Shown: in pieces, positions 1 through 8,720 of the stretch | How the letters are laid out: each line of letters begins with the position of its first letter | How positions within the stretch are numbered: the stretch's first letter is position 1 | Source: an uncultured Clostridia bacterium | GTDB lineage: Bacteria; Bacillota; Clostridia; Oscillospirales; Acutalibacteraceae | Length of the DNA stretch: 64,000 nt | Direction: 5' to 3' | Assembly (NCBI GenBank): GCA_947624285.1 | Contig: CANQJS010000007.1 | Span: 1 to 64,000, forward strand | The notes under the pieces: generated by a model | What the model was told of the DNA's origin: nothing | What the model saw: only the letters and a program-made list of their open reading frames with translations | The model's database searches: none | Program-made: the position numbers and the translations under genes

Positions 1-866
1 TTTTGATTTGGCTTATCAGCCACAAGGATCTCCATAACCTTTGACTGCGTGAGCTCGCCCAAGCGTGATATATCCTTAATTTGCAGCGCCTGTTGAACAG
101 ACGGTACTTTACCAAGGATTTTAACGGTTTCATAGAAATACTGTTGCTCCGTCTGAGTTAAATACGATATTTCCACCGCCGGTCTGAACGCCATACTCAA
201 GCCCTCTTTTGTAACGCTGTTGTCAACGAGATCAAGAAGCTGAGGTATCAGATATGTAAGACGGATATATCGATTGATTTGTCTTGCACTATCTTCTGAT
301 TCTAATGCAATGTTTTCATCAGTTCGCGTGCCGATTAAATTCGTGCCCAATGGGCACAAATTTTCCTTACTTGGTCTTCCGGCTCTTCTTTTCATAGCCT
401 CTAACTTCATTTTGTAGGCATAAGCCTTTTCGCTGGGGAGAATATGTTCCCGCTGCTTGTTGCTGTCTACCATCATTATGGTTGCCTGATCGTCGCTTAT
501 ACCTTTTATTATGATAACGGGGATTTCGGATATTTTCGCAAGCTCTGCGGCTTTGCAGCGGCGGTGACCGGATATTATCGTATATCCTCCGCGACTGCTC
601 GGCGTTACGAGTATGGGCTGGAGTATTCCGTTTTCGATAATGCTGTCACGCAGGTCGTACATTTCGTCGTTTACAATAACTTTAAAAGGGTGATTTTGAA
701 ATCCGTGAAGATCAGTCCGCAGAACTTTGCGAAATTCAAATCTTTCCGAATCACCGTTTGCCGGCGTTCCGAATAGTGCAGAATAATATGCACTACCTGA
801 GTTTTGTCCTACGAACTTGTCGCCGTAATCAAGCTCATCTATATTTACGACTTCCTTTTTAGCCAT
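1..866 (-). CDS. parB: ParB-like partition/nuclease protein, C-terminus cut by window edge
   Basis: The frame is open from an ATG at 866 to the window edge, giving at least 288 residues with no stop. The N-terminal half carries a ParB/Srx fold signature, including the ISGHRRCKAAELAK motif near residue 95, followed by a VDSNKQREHILPSEKA segment and a basic GRPSK stretch. ParB proteins bind centromere-like sites with CTP and work with a ParA ATPase. The start overlaps the parA stop by 8 bases, so the pair is translationally coupled. Chromosomal Spo0J differs in its N-terminus and location, and this form resembles ParB proteins of clostridial plasmids and integrative elements. That origin is inferred. 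Confidence 0.85.
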   Translation of the reverse strand, partial: MAKKEVVNIDELDYGDKFVGQNSGSAYYSALFGTPANGDSERFEFRKVLRTDLHGFQNHPFKVIVNDEMYDLRDSIIENGILQPILVTPSSRGGYTIISGHRRCKAAELAKISEIPVIIIKGISDDQATIMMVDSNKQREHILPSEKAYAYKMKLEAMKRRAGRPSKENLCPLGTNLIGTRTDENIALESEDSARQINRYIRLTYLIPQLLDLVDNSVTKEGLSMAFRPAVEISYLTQTEQQYFYETVKILGKVPSVQQALQIKDISRLGELTQSKVMEILVADKPNQ

Positions 867-1656
867 TGCTCAAAACCTCCTCAACAAATTTTACATACGC
901 TTCGGCAACTTTTCCGTCGGCGTCGTATTTAATAATTGATTTATGCTTTCTCGCCGCTTCAGAAACACGAATACTGTACGGAATCGTTGTTTCAAACAGT
1001 CTCACATCGTGAAACGCTGTTTTAATGCTATTCTGCATAAACTTATCTTCGTTGCGGCGCGGATTGAACATCGTTAGCAATATACCGCCGATTTTTAAAT
1101 TCGGATTAGGATATTGCTGAATCATTTTAATGGTATTCAGCACTTGCTGAATGCTCATTGCCGAATAATCCTGCGCCTGCGCCGGAATAAGCACCTCATC
1201 GGCCGCTACCAACGCGTTGACGGTGAGCATTCCGAGGTTTGGCGGGCAGTCGATTACTATGTAATCGTAATCATCGCGCTGCATATCCACATACCGTTTT
1301 AAAAAATACTCACGGCTCAACATTGAAATCATTTGCAGCTCAATGCCGGCATAACTGTCGCTTGACGGTAAAATGTCAAACTCCTCATCGGTATGCCGTA
1401 TTCCTTTGTTTTTGTCGAACGCCCGATAATTAAACATATCGTCCATAATATTTGTTATGGAGATAGATCCGGGGCGGCTGTCGTATTTTCCTACCGCCCG
1501 CGTCGAGTTTGCCTGCGGATCATTGTCTATTAACAATACTCTGTATCCGCAGCTTGCCAATACAGCGCTGATAGATACGGAAGATGTGGTTTTCGCCACT
1601 CCCCCTTTTTGAATTGCAAAGCATAATACTTTGCACTCTTTTTCTTTGGTATTCAT
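859..1656 (-). CDS. parA: ParA/Soj family partition ATPase
   Basis: This 265-residue protein has the deviant Walker A box KGGVAKTTSS near residue 18, a DNDPQ motif near 45 and an IDCPPNLGMLT Walker B region near 135. That is the standard ParA order. ParA dimerises on ATP, binds DNA non-specifically and moves ParB-bound DNA. A strong AAGGAGGTG site lies just before the ATG at 1656. The gene heads a pair with parB. Soj of the chromosome origin region is the alternative, but no rsmG/mnmG-type neighbours are present and tRNA genes lie directly upstream, which fits better with an integrated element. Confidence 0.9.
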   Translation of the reverse strand: MNTKEKECKVLCFAIQKGGVAKTTSSVSISAVLASCGYRVLLIDNDPQANSTRAVGKYDSRPGSISITNIMDDMFNYRAFDKNKGIRHTDEEFDILPSSDSYAGIELQMISMLSREYFLKRYVDMQRDDYDYIVIDCPPNLGMLTVNALVAADEVLIPAQAQDYSAMSIQQVLNTIKMIQQYPNPNLKIGGILLTMFNPRRNEDKFMQNSIKTAFHDVRLFETTIPYSIRVSEAARKHKSIIKYDADGKVAEAYVKFVEEVLSNG

Positions 1657-1696
1657 ACGAATACACCTCCTTAAGAATTTAAAAATTTGAATAAAA

Positions 1697-1729
1697 AAAG
1701 AGTATTGAATGAATGTTTCAATACTCTTT
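1697..1729 (-). terminator. Hairpin with U-run between the tRNA operon and parA
   Basis: A perfect 13-bp stem (1697-1709 with 1717-1729) is followed on the minus strand by seven T residues. It lies 40 bases upstream of parA and downstream of the tRNA terminator. It may be a second stop for tRNA transcripts or an attenuator in the parA leader. Confidence 0.7.
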
Positions 1730-1770
1730 GTAACAAAATTTGTAATTGTAAATCCAAGCAGTCAAAAGGA

Positions 1771-1801
1771 AAAAGCCCCTTGCTTATTGCAAGGGGCTTT
1801 T
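1771..1801 (-). terminator. Terminator of the tRNA operon
   Basis: A 13-bp stem (1771-1783 with 1789-1801) with a 5-base loop begins five bases after the CCA end of tRNA-Lys. Its outer A/T pairs supply the U-run in the minus direction. Confidence 0.85.
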
Positions 1802-1805
1802 GGTT

Positions 1806-1881
1806 TGGTGGCTCATCGGGGAATCGAACCCCGGACACCTTGATTAAAAGTCAAGTGCTCTGCCGGCTGAGCTAATGAACC
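1806..1881 (-). tRNA. tRNA-Lys (UUU)
   Basis: The cloverleaf is complete, with acceptor GGTTCAT/ATGAGCC containing one G-U pair, anticodon loop CTTTTAA, a GTTCGATTC T-loop and an encoded CCA. It is the last tRNA of a five-gene minus-strand operon. Confidence 0.97.
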
Positions 1882-1903
1882 GTGCCACCCTATAAAAGGG
1901 TGC

Positions 1904-1978
1904 TGGCTGGGGAGGCAGGATTCGAACCTACGAGTGAGGGAGTCAAAGTCCCTTGCCTTACCGCTTGGCGACACCCCA
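1904..1978 (-). tRNA. tRNA-Gln (UUG)
   Basis: The anticodon loop CTTTGAC lies within an AGGGA/TCCCT stem. The T-loop is GTTCGAATC and CCA is encoded. The acceptor TGGGGTG/CTCCCCA has one T-T mismatch. It is the fourth gene of the tRNA operon. Confidence 0.96.
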
Positions 1979-1995
1979 TTATGGGATATAAAAAG

Positions 1996-2073
1996 TGGGG
2001 TGGGATATCGGATTCGAACCGATGACCTCCAGTGCCACAAACTGGCGCTCTAACCAACTGAACTAATCCCACC
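1996..2073 (-). tRNA. tRNA-His (GUG)
   Basis: The anticodon loop TTGTGGC lies within a CCAGT/ACTGG stem. The acceptor GTGGGAT/ATCCCAC is preceded by the extra G typical of tRNA-His, which can pair with discriminator C. CCA is encoded. Confidence 0.97.
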
Positions 2074-2119
2074 GCATATAAAATCACCAAAGGGCAAACG
2101 CCCCTTGGGAATATTTGAT

Positions 2120-2196
<77 letters not shown>

Positions 2197-2199
2197 ATA

Positions 2200-2273
2200 T
2201 GGAGCGGGTGAAGGGAATCGAACCCTCGTATTCAGCTTGGAAGGCTGACATTCTACCATTGAACTACACCCGC
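2200..2273 (-). tRNA. tRNA-Gly (UCC)
   Basis: The anticodon loop CTTCCAA lies within a TCAGC/GCTGA stem. The acceptor is GCGGGTG/CACCCGC and CCA is encoded. It is the first gene of the tRNA operon and lies three bases from tRNA-Arg. Confidence 0.97.
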
Positions 2274-2288
2274 ACAGGAACGGTCATT

Positions 2289-2317
2289 ATTATAATAAAT
2301 GACCGCCAAACTGTCAA
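2289..2317 (-). promoter_or_regulatory. Consensus promoter of the tRNA operon, inside a palindrome
   Basis: On the minus strand TTGACA (2317-2312), a 17-base spacer and TATAAT (2294-2289) match the vegetative consensus exactly. The -10 box sits in the loop of an 8-bp inverted repeat, CGGTCATT (2281-2288) with AATGACCG (2298-2305). Confidence 0.9.
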
Positions 2318-2333
2318 TACTTTTTTAAAAAAT

Positions 2334-4628
2334 TCAGTTAATCTTTATCTCAATTTTTTCATTCGCGGTTAAATAAAAGCTCTTTATCTGCTTATCTTGA
2401 TTGAAAACTATCGCCGATGCGAGAGCATCCTCAACAAGACGCCTTACGGAATCCCTTATTCCCCTCGCGTTCTTCTTTGAGCCGTAGGAATCCCTCGCAA
2501 TGAACACGGGAACGGCGGAATCCCACGACAGCTCTATCCCCTTATCTACAAGGCTTTCCTTTAGCTCATCCAGCATAAGCCCGGCTATTTTCACAAAGCT
2601 GTCGAAAGAGAGGTTATTAAATGTGATTATCTCATCCACTCTGCCGAGAAATTCGGGGCGCAGGAAACGCTCAAGGGCTTTCATCGTAACATCCTTATTG
2701 ATTTCGTTATCGGATTTTCCGAAGCCGAGTGTGGCGGAATCCGTTGAGCCCGCGTTTGAGGTCATAACGATAATGGTGTTTTCAAAATTGACATTTCTGC
2801 CCTGAGAATCCGTTATTCTGCCCTCGTCAAGTATCTGAAGCAGAATATTGAGCACATCCTTATGCGCTTTTTCTATCTCGTCAAAAAGAATTACGCTGTA
2901 AGGCTTTCTGCGCACCTTTTCGGTGAGCTGACCCGCATCGTCATAGCCGACATAGCCGGGAGGCGAGCCGAGTATACGGGAAACGCTGAATTTTTCCATA
3001 TACTCGCTCATATCAAGGCGGATAAGCGTTTCCGGCGAATCGAAAAGAATTTCGGCAAGCTGTTTTACGAGCTCCGTTTTACCGACGCCGGTAGGACCTA
3101 CGAAAATAAACGACTGCGGGTGCTTTCTGGGGCTTATCTGAACTCTGCCCCTTCGCACCGCCGCGGCCACTTTTTCTATCGCCTCATCCTGCCCTACGAT
3201 ATGCTTTTTCAGCTCATCCTCAAGAGACGAGAGCTTTTTCAAGTCGCCCGCCTCTATCTTTGCCGCGGGAATACCCGTCCACATAGAAACTACTTTCGCA
3301 AGATCCTGCTCCTGAACTTGATTGTCCTTTGCCCTTTCCGCAAGCTCGGGCAGCTTTTGGTCTATCTGAAGCGACTGCGACTTGAGATTTGAAACAAGCT
3401 CGTAATCTATTTCGCTGTTTTCTTCGGGCTGTGAAGCCGCGTCTATCTGCTCGAGCAAGGCGTGCTTTTTTTCAAGCATTATCTGATACTCGGAAATGGC
3501 GGGATTGCGAAGATTTGCGCAGGTGCACGCCTCATCGAGCAGATCTATCGCCTTATCGGGCAGATACCGGTCGGTAACGAATCGCTCCGACATCGTTACG
3601 GCTTTGCGCACAAGGCTATCGGATATCTGCACCTTGTGGTAGCCCTCGTAATACCCCTTTATGCCCAAAAGCATTCTGTAAGCGTCGTCGATAGAGGGCT
3701 CCTCTATCTTGATGGGCTGAAAGCGGCGTTCAAGCGCGGCGTCCTTTTCTATATATTTTCTGTATTCGTTAAAGGTGGTGGCGCCGATGACCTGTATCTC
3801 GCCCCTCGAAAGCGCGGGCTTCAGAATATTGGCGGCGTTCATCGTTCCCTCGCTGTCCCCCGTTCCGACAAGATTATGCACCTCGTCTATGAACAGAATT
3901 ACATTGCCCTGTTGCTTTACCTCGTCCACAAGCCCTTTTATCCGGCCCTCAAACTGCCCGCGGAATTGAGTTCCCGCGACAAGAGCGGTTAAATCGAGCA
4001 GATAAATCTCCTTGTCAAGAAGCCTCGCCGGCACTTCGCCCTTTGCTATGCGAATGGCAAGACCCTCGGCTATCGCCGTTTTGCCGACGCCGGGCTCACC
4101 TATCAGGCAGGGATTGTTTTTGGTGCGCCTGCAAAGTATCTGAACGGCGCGCGAAATCTCGTTTTCACGGCCTATAATATTGTCTATATCTCCGCGCTTT
4201 GCCCTGTCCGTAAGATTGTTGCAATAGCTGTTGAGGAATTTTTTGGAATCATCGGCGTTCTTTTTGCCCTGCCTTTTTCCTTTTTTACCCTTCTTTTCGG
4301 TGTTGTTGGATTTATCCGAGCCGTTCACAAGCTCGCCGAAAGGAAAAGTCTTTGCGCCGTCCATATTCTCCTGATTGAACATATCGCCGAGCGCGCCGAA
4401 ATCGAAATCCCCCATATTTTCCATAAACTCGCTCATCTGCTCCGAGGCGATTTCCAATTCCTCATCGCTGACTCCGAGCTGGTCTATCATCTGATTTATA
4501 GAGCCCACATTCAGCTCACGCGCGCACTTTATGCAAAGACCCTCCGGCGTGAGCTTGCCGTCCTCCATTTTCTGAATAAATACCACCGCGGGGCGTTCAC
4601 CGCACCTGCTGCACATCTGTTTTTTCAT
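2334..4628 (-). CDS. clpE: ClpE-like ATP-dependent unfoldase with N-terminal zinc finger
   Basis: This 764-residue HSP100 ATPase begins with a four-Cys zinc-finger-like domain (C6, C9, C32, C35) in place of the double Clp-N repeat, as in ClpE. A charged Lys-rich linker follows at about 105-130. The first AAA module has GEPGVGKT at 178-185 and an [11 protein letters not shown]alker B, and a short coiled M-region lies near 380-440. The second AAA module has GPTGVGKTE near 510. It probably unfolds substrates for ClpP. It is the last gene of the long ruvC operon, and its Shine-Dalgarno site overlaps the pgsA stop. No CtsR box is seen nearby, unlike typical clpE genes. No clear terminator separates it from the tRNA promoter. 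Confidence 0.88.
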   Translation of the reverse strand: MKKQMCSRCGERPAVVFIQKMEDGKLTPEGLCIKCARELNVGSINQMIDQLGVSDEELEIASEQMSEFMENMGDFDFGALGDMFNQENMDGAKTFPFGELVNGSDKSNNTEKKGKKGKRQGKKNADDSKKFLNSYCNNLTDRAKRGDIDNIIGRENEISRAVQILCRRTKNNPCLIGEPGVGKTAIAEGLAIRIAKGEVPARLLDKEIYLLDLTALVAGTQFRGQFEGRIKGLVDEVKQQGNVILFIDEVHNLVGTGDSEGTMNAANILKPALSRGEIQVIGATTFNEYRKYIEKDAALERRFQPIKIEEPSIDDAYRMLLGIKGYYEGYHKVQISDSLVRKAVTMSERFVTDRYLPDKAIDLLDEACTCANLRNPAISEYQIMLEKKHALLEQIDAASQPEENSEIDYELVSNLKSQSLQIDQKLPELAERAKDNQVQEQDLAKVVSMWTGIPAAKIEAGDLKKLSSLEDELKKHIVGQDEAIEKVAAAVRRGRVQISPRKHPQSFIFVGPTGVGKTELVKQLAEILFDSPETLIRLDMSEYMEKFSVSRILGSPPGYVGYDDAGQLTEKVRRKPYSVILFDEIEKAHKDVLNILLQILDEGRITDSQGRNVNFENTIIVMTSNAGSTDSATLGFGKSDNEINKDVTMKALERFLRPEFLGRVDEIITFNNLSFDSFVKIAGLMLDELKESLVDKGIELSWDSAVPVFIARDSYGSKKNARGIRDSVRRLVEDALASAIVFNQDKQIKSFYLTANEKIEIKIN

Positions 4629-4637
4629 CAGAGACTA

Positions 4638-5267
4638 TTACTCCTTTGTTTCATTGTCTGTTTTTCTCTCGTTAAGCTGCTTGAAAAACGGCGGAATATA
4701 GCACAGCAGCGAGCCGAGAGTAAAAATCGCCGATATGCTTACAAGTATCCATGTAACCGTGTTGGGAAGAGTGTAGCCGATAATATCGCACAACGCCCCG
4801 TTTTCGCCTAAGGCAAGCACTATCACCATCACAACGCAGAATACCAAAGTTGCCAGCTTTCCCCAAATCGCCGCCGCGGCGGGCTTGAGCCCTTTTACGA
4901 TGAGCACCGCGCCGCCGATAATCATTACTATTTCCTTTGCGATAAAGAAAAAGAACAGGTACTTTATGGCATTGTCCCAATATTTTACGATAAGTATTAT
5001 CACGATAGCCATTTGAGAAAGTTTATCGGCTATCGGGTCAAGCATTTTGCCAAGCTCCGTTACCTGATTAAATCTTCGCGCTATGTAGCCGTCAAATGTA
5101 TCCGTAAGCTCCGCCACGGCTATGACCACGACCGCCGCTATGACATGATCCTTTATCATAAGAACGGCAAAAACCGGAATAAGCAGAATACGAACGAGCG
5201 AAAGAAAATTAGGAACGGTAACGCAATCCTTAAACAGCTCTTTCAAATACTTTTTTATATTACTCAT
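4638..5267 (-). CDS. pgsA: CDP-diacylglycerol-glycerol-3-phosphate 3-phosphatidyltransferase
   Basis: This 209-residue membrane enzyme makes phosphatidylglycerol phosphate, the first committed step to phosphatidylglycerol. The CDP-alcohol phosphotransferase signature is complete: DG-x2-AR-x8-G-x3-D-x3-D begins in the DTFDGYIARR stretch near residue 57. Several hydrophobic helices follow. It lies between cvpA and clpE in the long operon with gaps of about 10 bases. A second, more divergent family member is encoded at 27041. Confidence 0.93.
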   Translation of the reverse strand: MSNIKKYLKELFKDCVTVPNFLSLVRILLIPVFAVLMIKDHVIAAVVVIAVAELTDTFDGYIARRFNQVTELGKMLDPIADKLSQMAIVIILIVKYWDNAIKYLFFFFIAKEIVMIIGGAVLIVKGLKPAAAAIWGKLATLVFCVVMVIVLALGENGALCDIIGYTLPNTVTWILVSISAIFTLGSLLCYIPPFFKQLNERKTDNETKE

Positions 5268-5277
5268 AATTGACCTC

Positions 5278-5943
5278 CTATATCAAAAGCAAGGGATTGA
5301 ATTTATTTAAAAAGCCTATAACGGCGCTGTTTTCCAACATATCGACGAAGCTGCCGGAGCCCGCGAAATTTTCAACGATGAAGCTTGCCGCGGCGCTGAG
5401 CGCAAACGCGATTATCAGCGCTTTAAGCGCGCCCAAAACGGCGCCGAGGCTTTTATCAGCTTTTTTGAGAGCGTCTATTTTCTTGTCTCCCAGCTTAACA
5501 AGCGAAATCAGCAGACCTGTTAATATAAAGAAAATAAGTATTAACAAAATAAAGAGAATTATCTTGCATATCACCGTTGCAATAGGGTCAACGATATTAG
5601 TCATTATCTGCTCCGTGGCGGTCTCGGAATTTATGTTGTTTAAGAAAGACAGATCAACAATGCCTCTGAGCGCCTGCGGCAGACTCGCCACGCCCTGCTT
5701 TACGGCGTTTACTGTGGAATCAAGCCCGCTTCCCTCAACGGCACGGGCAACCGATGAGCTGACCGCCCCTCTTGCCACGGCGTTATATACAGGCACGCTG
5801 AAATTTTTTGCCCCCGCGTAACAAAGCGGTATGCCCACAATGACTCTTGCGAGGGACAGCACCGAAACGAGAAATCCCTTTACATAGCTTTGAATTATTA
5901 TAAGCAACACAAGAACTGCCAAAACAATATCAACAATATTCAT
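5278..5943 (-). CDS. CvpA family membrane protein
   Basis: The 221-residue protein has four hydrophobic segments and starts with the typical CvpA opening (MNIVDIVLAVLVLL, then a QSYVKGFL turn). A pair of membrane helices near 125-155 and an Ala-rich helix near 180-200 follow. CvpA was first linked to colicin V production in E. coli. Its biochemical role in Firmicutes is unsettled, with an envelope role suggested. It lies 10 bases from pgsA in the long operon. Confidence 0.8.
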   Translation of the reverse strand: MNIVDIVLAVLVLLIIIQSYVKGFLVSVLSLARVIVGIPLCYAGAKNFSVPVYNAVARGAVSSSVARAVEGSGLDSTVNAVKQGVASLPQALRGIVDLSFLNNINSETATEQIMTNIVDPIATVICKIILFILLILIFFILTGLLISLVKLGDKKIDALKKADKSLGAVLGALKALIIAFALSAAASFIVENFAGSGSFVDMLENSAVIGFLNKFNPLLLI

Positions 5944-5964
5944 ATCTTACCTCCTTTAGTAATA

Positions 5965-7140
5965 TCAGTCACTCACAATCTCCAAAAGCGAGCTGTGAAT
6001 ACCGAATATTTTTGATGACATCTGCTCTATTTCAACATAGGAATCATCAACGGGTATCCTTTCCGATTCCTTGCCGTTTTTCTGCTTGAACGAAATGATC
6101 TCGCTTCCCGTAAGCGCGGTCATGGCGTTGCCCGATGCCGCAACATCCTTTATCTGCGCCTGAACATTTGCCTCGGCTCTTATACTCCCCGTAGGCTTCA
6201 CACAGGAAATGATATTACTCGGCGAGCCCACATATTCCCCATAGGCGATGATAAGATCGTCGGATGGGCTGTAGCAATAGGCAACCGTGTTTATACTTCC
6301 CTTGGCGTAAACGGATTTTTCATTTTTCATCGAATTGATAACGCTGAGAAAATCGTTGCCCACAACATAAAGGTCGTTTGATGAGAAGTGTATATTCAGC
6401 ACCGATGAGCCGAGATATTCAAATTTCGCCGTCGGCTCGTTATCACCTATATCCATAGTGTAGAGCGTTGATTTTATCTTCGCGCCCTCGGAGCTTGTTA
6501 CCGTGAATGCCACGCGCCTGCTCCTGTCGTCTATGGCAACGGATGTGATGTATCCGCCCGACGCCTCATAGCTCATCCTCTCGTTTAAGGATTTGCCGTA
6601 AACCGCGACCGTGCTTTTGTGAACGCCCGAAACATAGGCTATCGCCACAACGCCCGTGTCGGAAACATCGGCGCAGAGTATCTCTCCCTTTACCGAATTT
6701 TCATAGATATTCTCGGTTGAGCTGTCAAGCCGATAGGTGTCTGAGCCTTGGTCTATCATAACGGAATATCCGCCGCTTACCGAAAGGACGGGGTTTGCGT
6801 AGCCGTGCTCGTCCTTTATCCTCTCCTTCGCGTTCGACGCGTTTATCACCGTATAGGTAGAGTCGTTAAGGATAGCTATCTTATTGCCCATAGCCTCAAG
6901 AACGGTGTTTTCCCCTGCGCTTATGGCGTAAGGAAACTGCCTGTCATCGGAGACCCTGTCGGATATTGCCGACGGATTTTTGACGGAATCAAAAAGCCCT
7001 CTGAAGTCTATCTCGGCTATCTTCATAATCGCCATAGCGGCTATTATGACTGCGATGATTATCCAAATCGTGAGCTGCTTTTTTCGCCTTTTTTGATTTT
7101 GCTTTTCTCTGCGTTCGTTTTCACGCTGATTTGAAGCCAT
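5965..7140 (-). CDS. DUF5711-type membrane-anchored beta-propeller-like protein
   Basis: The 391-residue protein has a very basic N-terminus (residues 1-23), one transmembrane helix at about 24-43, and an extracytoplasmic part of repeated beta-rich segments with DG/GD turns. This is consistent with a propeller. It matches my memory of the clostridial DUF5711 family, which has no assigned function. It lies 33 bases downstream of truA and 21 bases upstream of cvpA, so it belongs to the long operon. Confidence 0.6.
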   Translation of the reverse strand: MASNQRENERREKQNQKRRKKQLTIWIIIAVIIAAMAIMKIAEIDFRGLFDSVKNPSAISDRVSDDRQFPYAISAGENTVLEAMGNKIAILNDSTYTVINASNAKERIKDEHGYANPVLSVSGGYSVMIDQGSDTYRLDSSTENIYENSVKGEILCADVSDTGVVAIAYVSGVHKSTVAVYGKSLNERMSYEASGGYITSVAIDDRSRRVAFTVTSSEGAKIKSTLYTMDIGDNEPTAKFEYLGSSVLNIHFSSNDLYVVGNDFLSVINSMKNEKSVYAKGSINTVAYCYSPSDDLIIAYGEYVGSPSNIISCVKPTGSIRAEANVQAQIKDVAASGNAMTALTGSEIISFKQKNGKESERIPVDDSYVEIEQMSSKIFGIHSSLLEIVSD

Positions 7141-7173
7141 AATTTTTATATCCTTATCCGTATTTTTATTTTT

Positions 7174-7911
7174 CTATTCGTAATTGACCCTGTTAAGATA
7201 AAGCCCCTGCGGAGCCGCGGTCTTACCCGCTCTTTTCCTCTCGCCGCCGCTTATAATTTCGGCAAGCTCGCCCGATTTTATTTTGCCCTCGTTCACAAAC
7301 AGCAGAGTGCCCACCATAATGCGCACCATATTATACAGAAAACCGTCCGCCTCCACGCGAAAGAAAACCATATCTCCCTCGCGGAAAACATCAAACCGTT
7401 TCACCGTGCGCACAGTATCGCCCACATCGGAGCGGGCGCTGCAAAAGCCTTTAAAATCGTGCGTGCCCAAAAACGCCTTTGCCTCGCTGTTTAGATATTC
7501 GGCGTTTACGGGATATCTGTAATGAAAAGCGTAATTATTAAAAAACGGATCTCTTATTCTTCCGTTATACAGCTTATAAATATATTCCTTTGAAACGGCG
7601 CTGTAGCGCGGATGAAAATCCTCGGCTACCTCGCGGCAGGATTTTACCGCAATGCTCTTGGGAAGATAGGTGTTGAGCCCCGTCAAAACATTTTCTGTTT
7701 TAATGCCCTTATCCGTTTTAAAGCTCACAAAATATGAATTGGCGTGAACGCCGCTGTCCGTTCTGCTGCAGCCCTTAACATCGGGTCTTTCACACAGCAG
7801 TTTTTCAAGCGCATCCTGCAAAACCTGCTGCACCGACACGGCGTTTTTCTGCACCTGCCAGCCGTGGTAAAGCGAGCCGTCATAGCAGATTTCAAGCAAA
7901 ATATTTCTCAT
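7174..7911 (-). CDS. truA: tRNA pseudouridine(38-40) synthase
   Basis: The 245-residue enzyme isomerises uridines 38-40 in the anticodon arm of tRNAs. It has the catalytic Asp motif GCSRTDSGVHA near residue 50, an YIYKLYNGR segment near 110 and a FLYNMVRIMVG motif near 195. Length is normal for the family. The start overlaps the ecfT stop by 4 bases, indicating coupled translation, an arrangement known in Firmicutes. Confidence 0.96.
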   Translation of the reverse strand: MRNILLEICYDGSLYHGWQVQKNAVSVQQVLQDALEKLLCERPDVKGCSRTDSGVHANSYFVSFKTDKGIKTENVLTGLNTYLPKSIAVKSCREVAEDFHPRYSAVSKEYIYKLYNGRIRDPFFNNYAFHYRYPVNAEYLNSEAKAFLGTHDFKGFCSARSDVGDTVRTVKRFDVFREGDMVFFRVEADGFLYNMVRIMVGTLLFVNEGKIKSGELAEIISGGERKRAGKTAAPQGLYLNRVNYE

Positions 7912-8720
7912 ATTACCGCCGCCGTAAGAGTGTTGAAATAAATTATCAGCGCAACGAACGCCCCAACAATGAGCAGCGCCGCATAATCCCTTGCCGATGT
8001 TTTCAGCACTTTCATCTTAGTTCTGCCCTCGCCGCCGCGGTAACAGCGGCATTCCATTGCGTAGGCAAGGTCTGAGGCGCATCTGAACGATGAGACAAAC
8101 AGCGGAATGATTATCGGCACAAGCGCCTTAACGCGCTTTATTATATTGCCCGATTCCATATCCGCGCCCCTTGACTTCTGCGCCGCGGTGATTTTCTCTA
8201 TTTCTTCTATAAGAGTGGGTATAAAACGAAGTGCGATAGTCATTATCATCGCTAAAGAATGTATATCTATTTTAATATATTTCAGCGGTTTCAAAAGCCG
8301 CTCGATAGCATCGGTCAAATCCGTTGGCGAAGTGGTGTAGGTCAACATAGAGCCCTCGATTATCAGCACTACTATTCTGACCGCCATAAATATCGCGGAG
8401 TAAATTCCGTTTAGTGTTATTTTTAAACTTCCTATTGTGAACAGCGGCTCTCCCGTTCCGTAAAGCAGATTGAGAATTGCCGTCAATATTATTATCAGAA
8501 TAAGCGGTTTAATACTTTTCAGCACCGTTTTAAAGGGTATTCCGCTTATTGCGACTATAACGAATGCCGCCGCTACCGCGAAAGCGAGAGATATGAAGTT
8601 TTTGCACAGGAAAAGCGAAACGATGATTATCATTGTAAGGATTATCTTTATCCTCGGATCAAGCCTGTGGATTACAGATTTCCCCGGGAAATACTGACCT
8701 ATCGTAATATCGCCTATCAT
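7908..8720 (-). CDS. ecfT: ECF transporter transmembrane component EcfT
   Basis: The 270-residue integral membrane protein links two ATPases to exchangeable S components for vitamin or metal uptake. Five or so hydrophobic helices are visible. Two short Arg-Gly motifs lie on the coupling helices, in AAQKSRGAD near 187 and in ECRCYRGGEG near 225. It overlaps ecfA2 and truA by 4 bases each, completing an ecfA1-ecfA2-ecfT unit. No S component is adjacent. One is encoded at 51675. Confidence 0.95.
   Translation of the reverse strand: MIGDITIGQYFPGKSVIHRLDPRIKIILTMIIIVSLFLCKNFISLAFAVAAAFVIVAISGIPFKTVLKSIKPLILIIILTAILNLLYGTGEPLFTIGSLKITLNGIYSAIFMAVRIVVLIIEGSMLTYTTSPTDLTDAIERLLKPLKYIKIDIHSLAMIMTIALRFIPTLIEEIEKITAAQKSRGADMESGNIIKRVKALVPIIIPLFVSSFRCASDLAYAMECRCYRGGEGRTKMKVLKTSARDYAALLIVGAFVALIIYFNTLTAAVI

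Noticed and set aside
444..776. Plus-strand reading frame of 110 codons at the left edge
   Set aside because: It lies antisense to the well-supported parB frame and has no ribosome site or recognisable domain.
2862..3992. Several plus-strand frames of up to 176 codons inside clpE
   Set aside because: They are antisense shadows of a conserved ATPase, with no domains and no ribosome sites.
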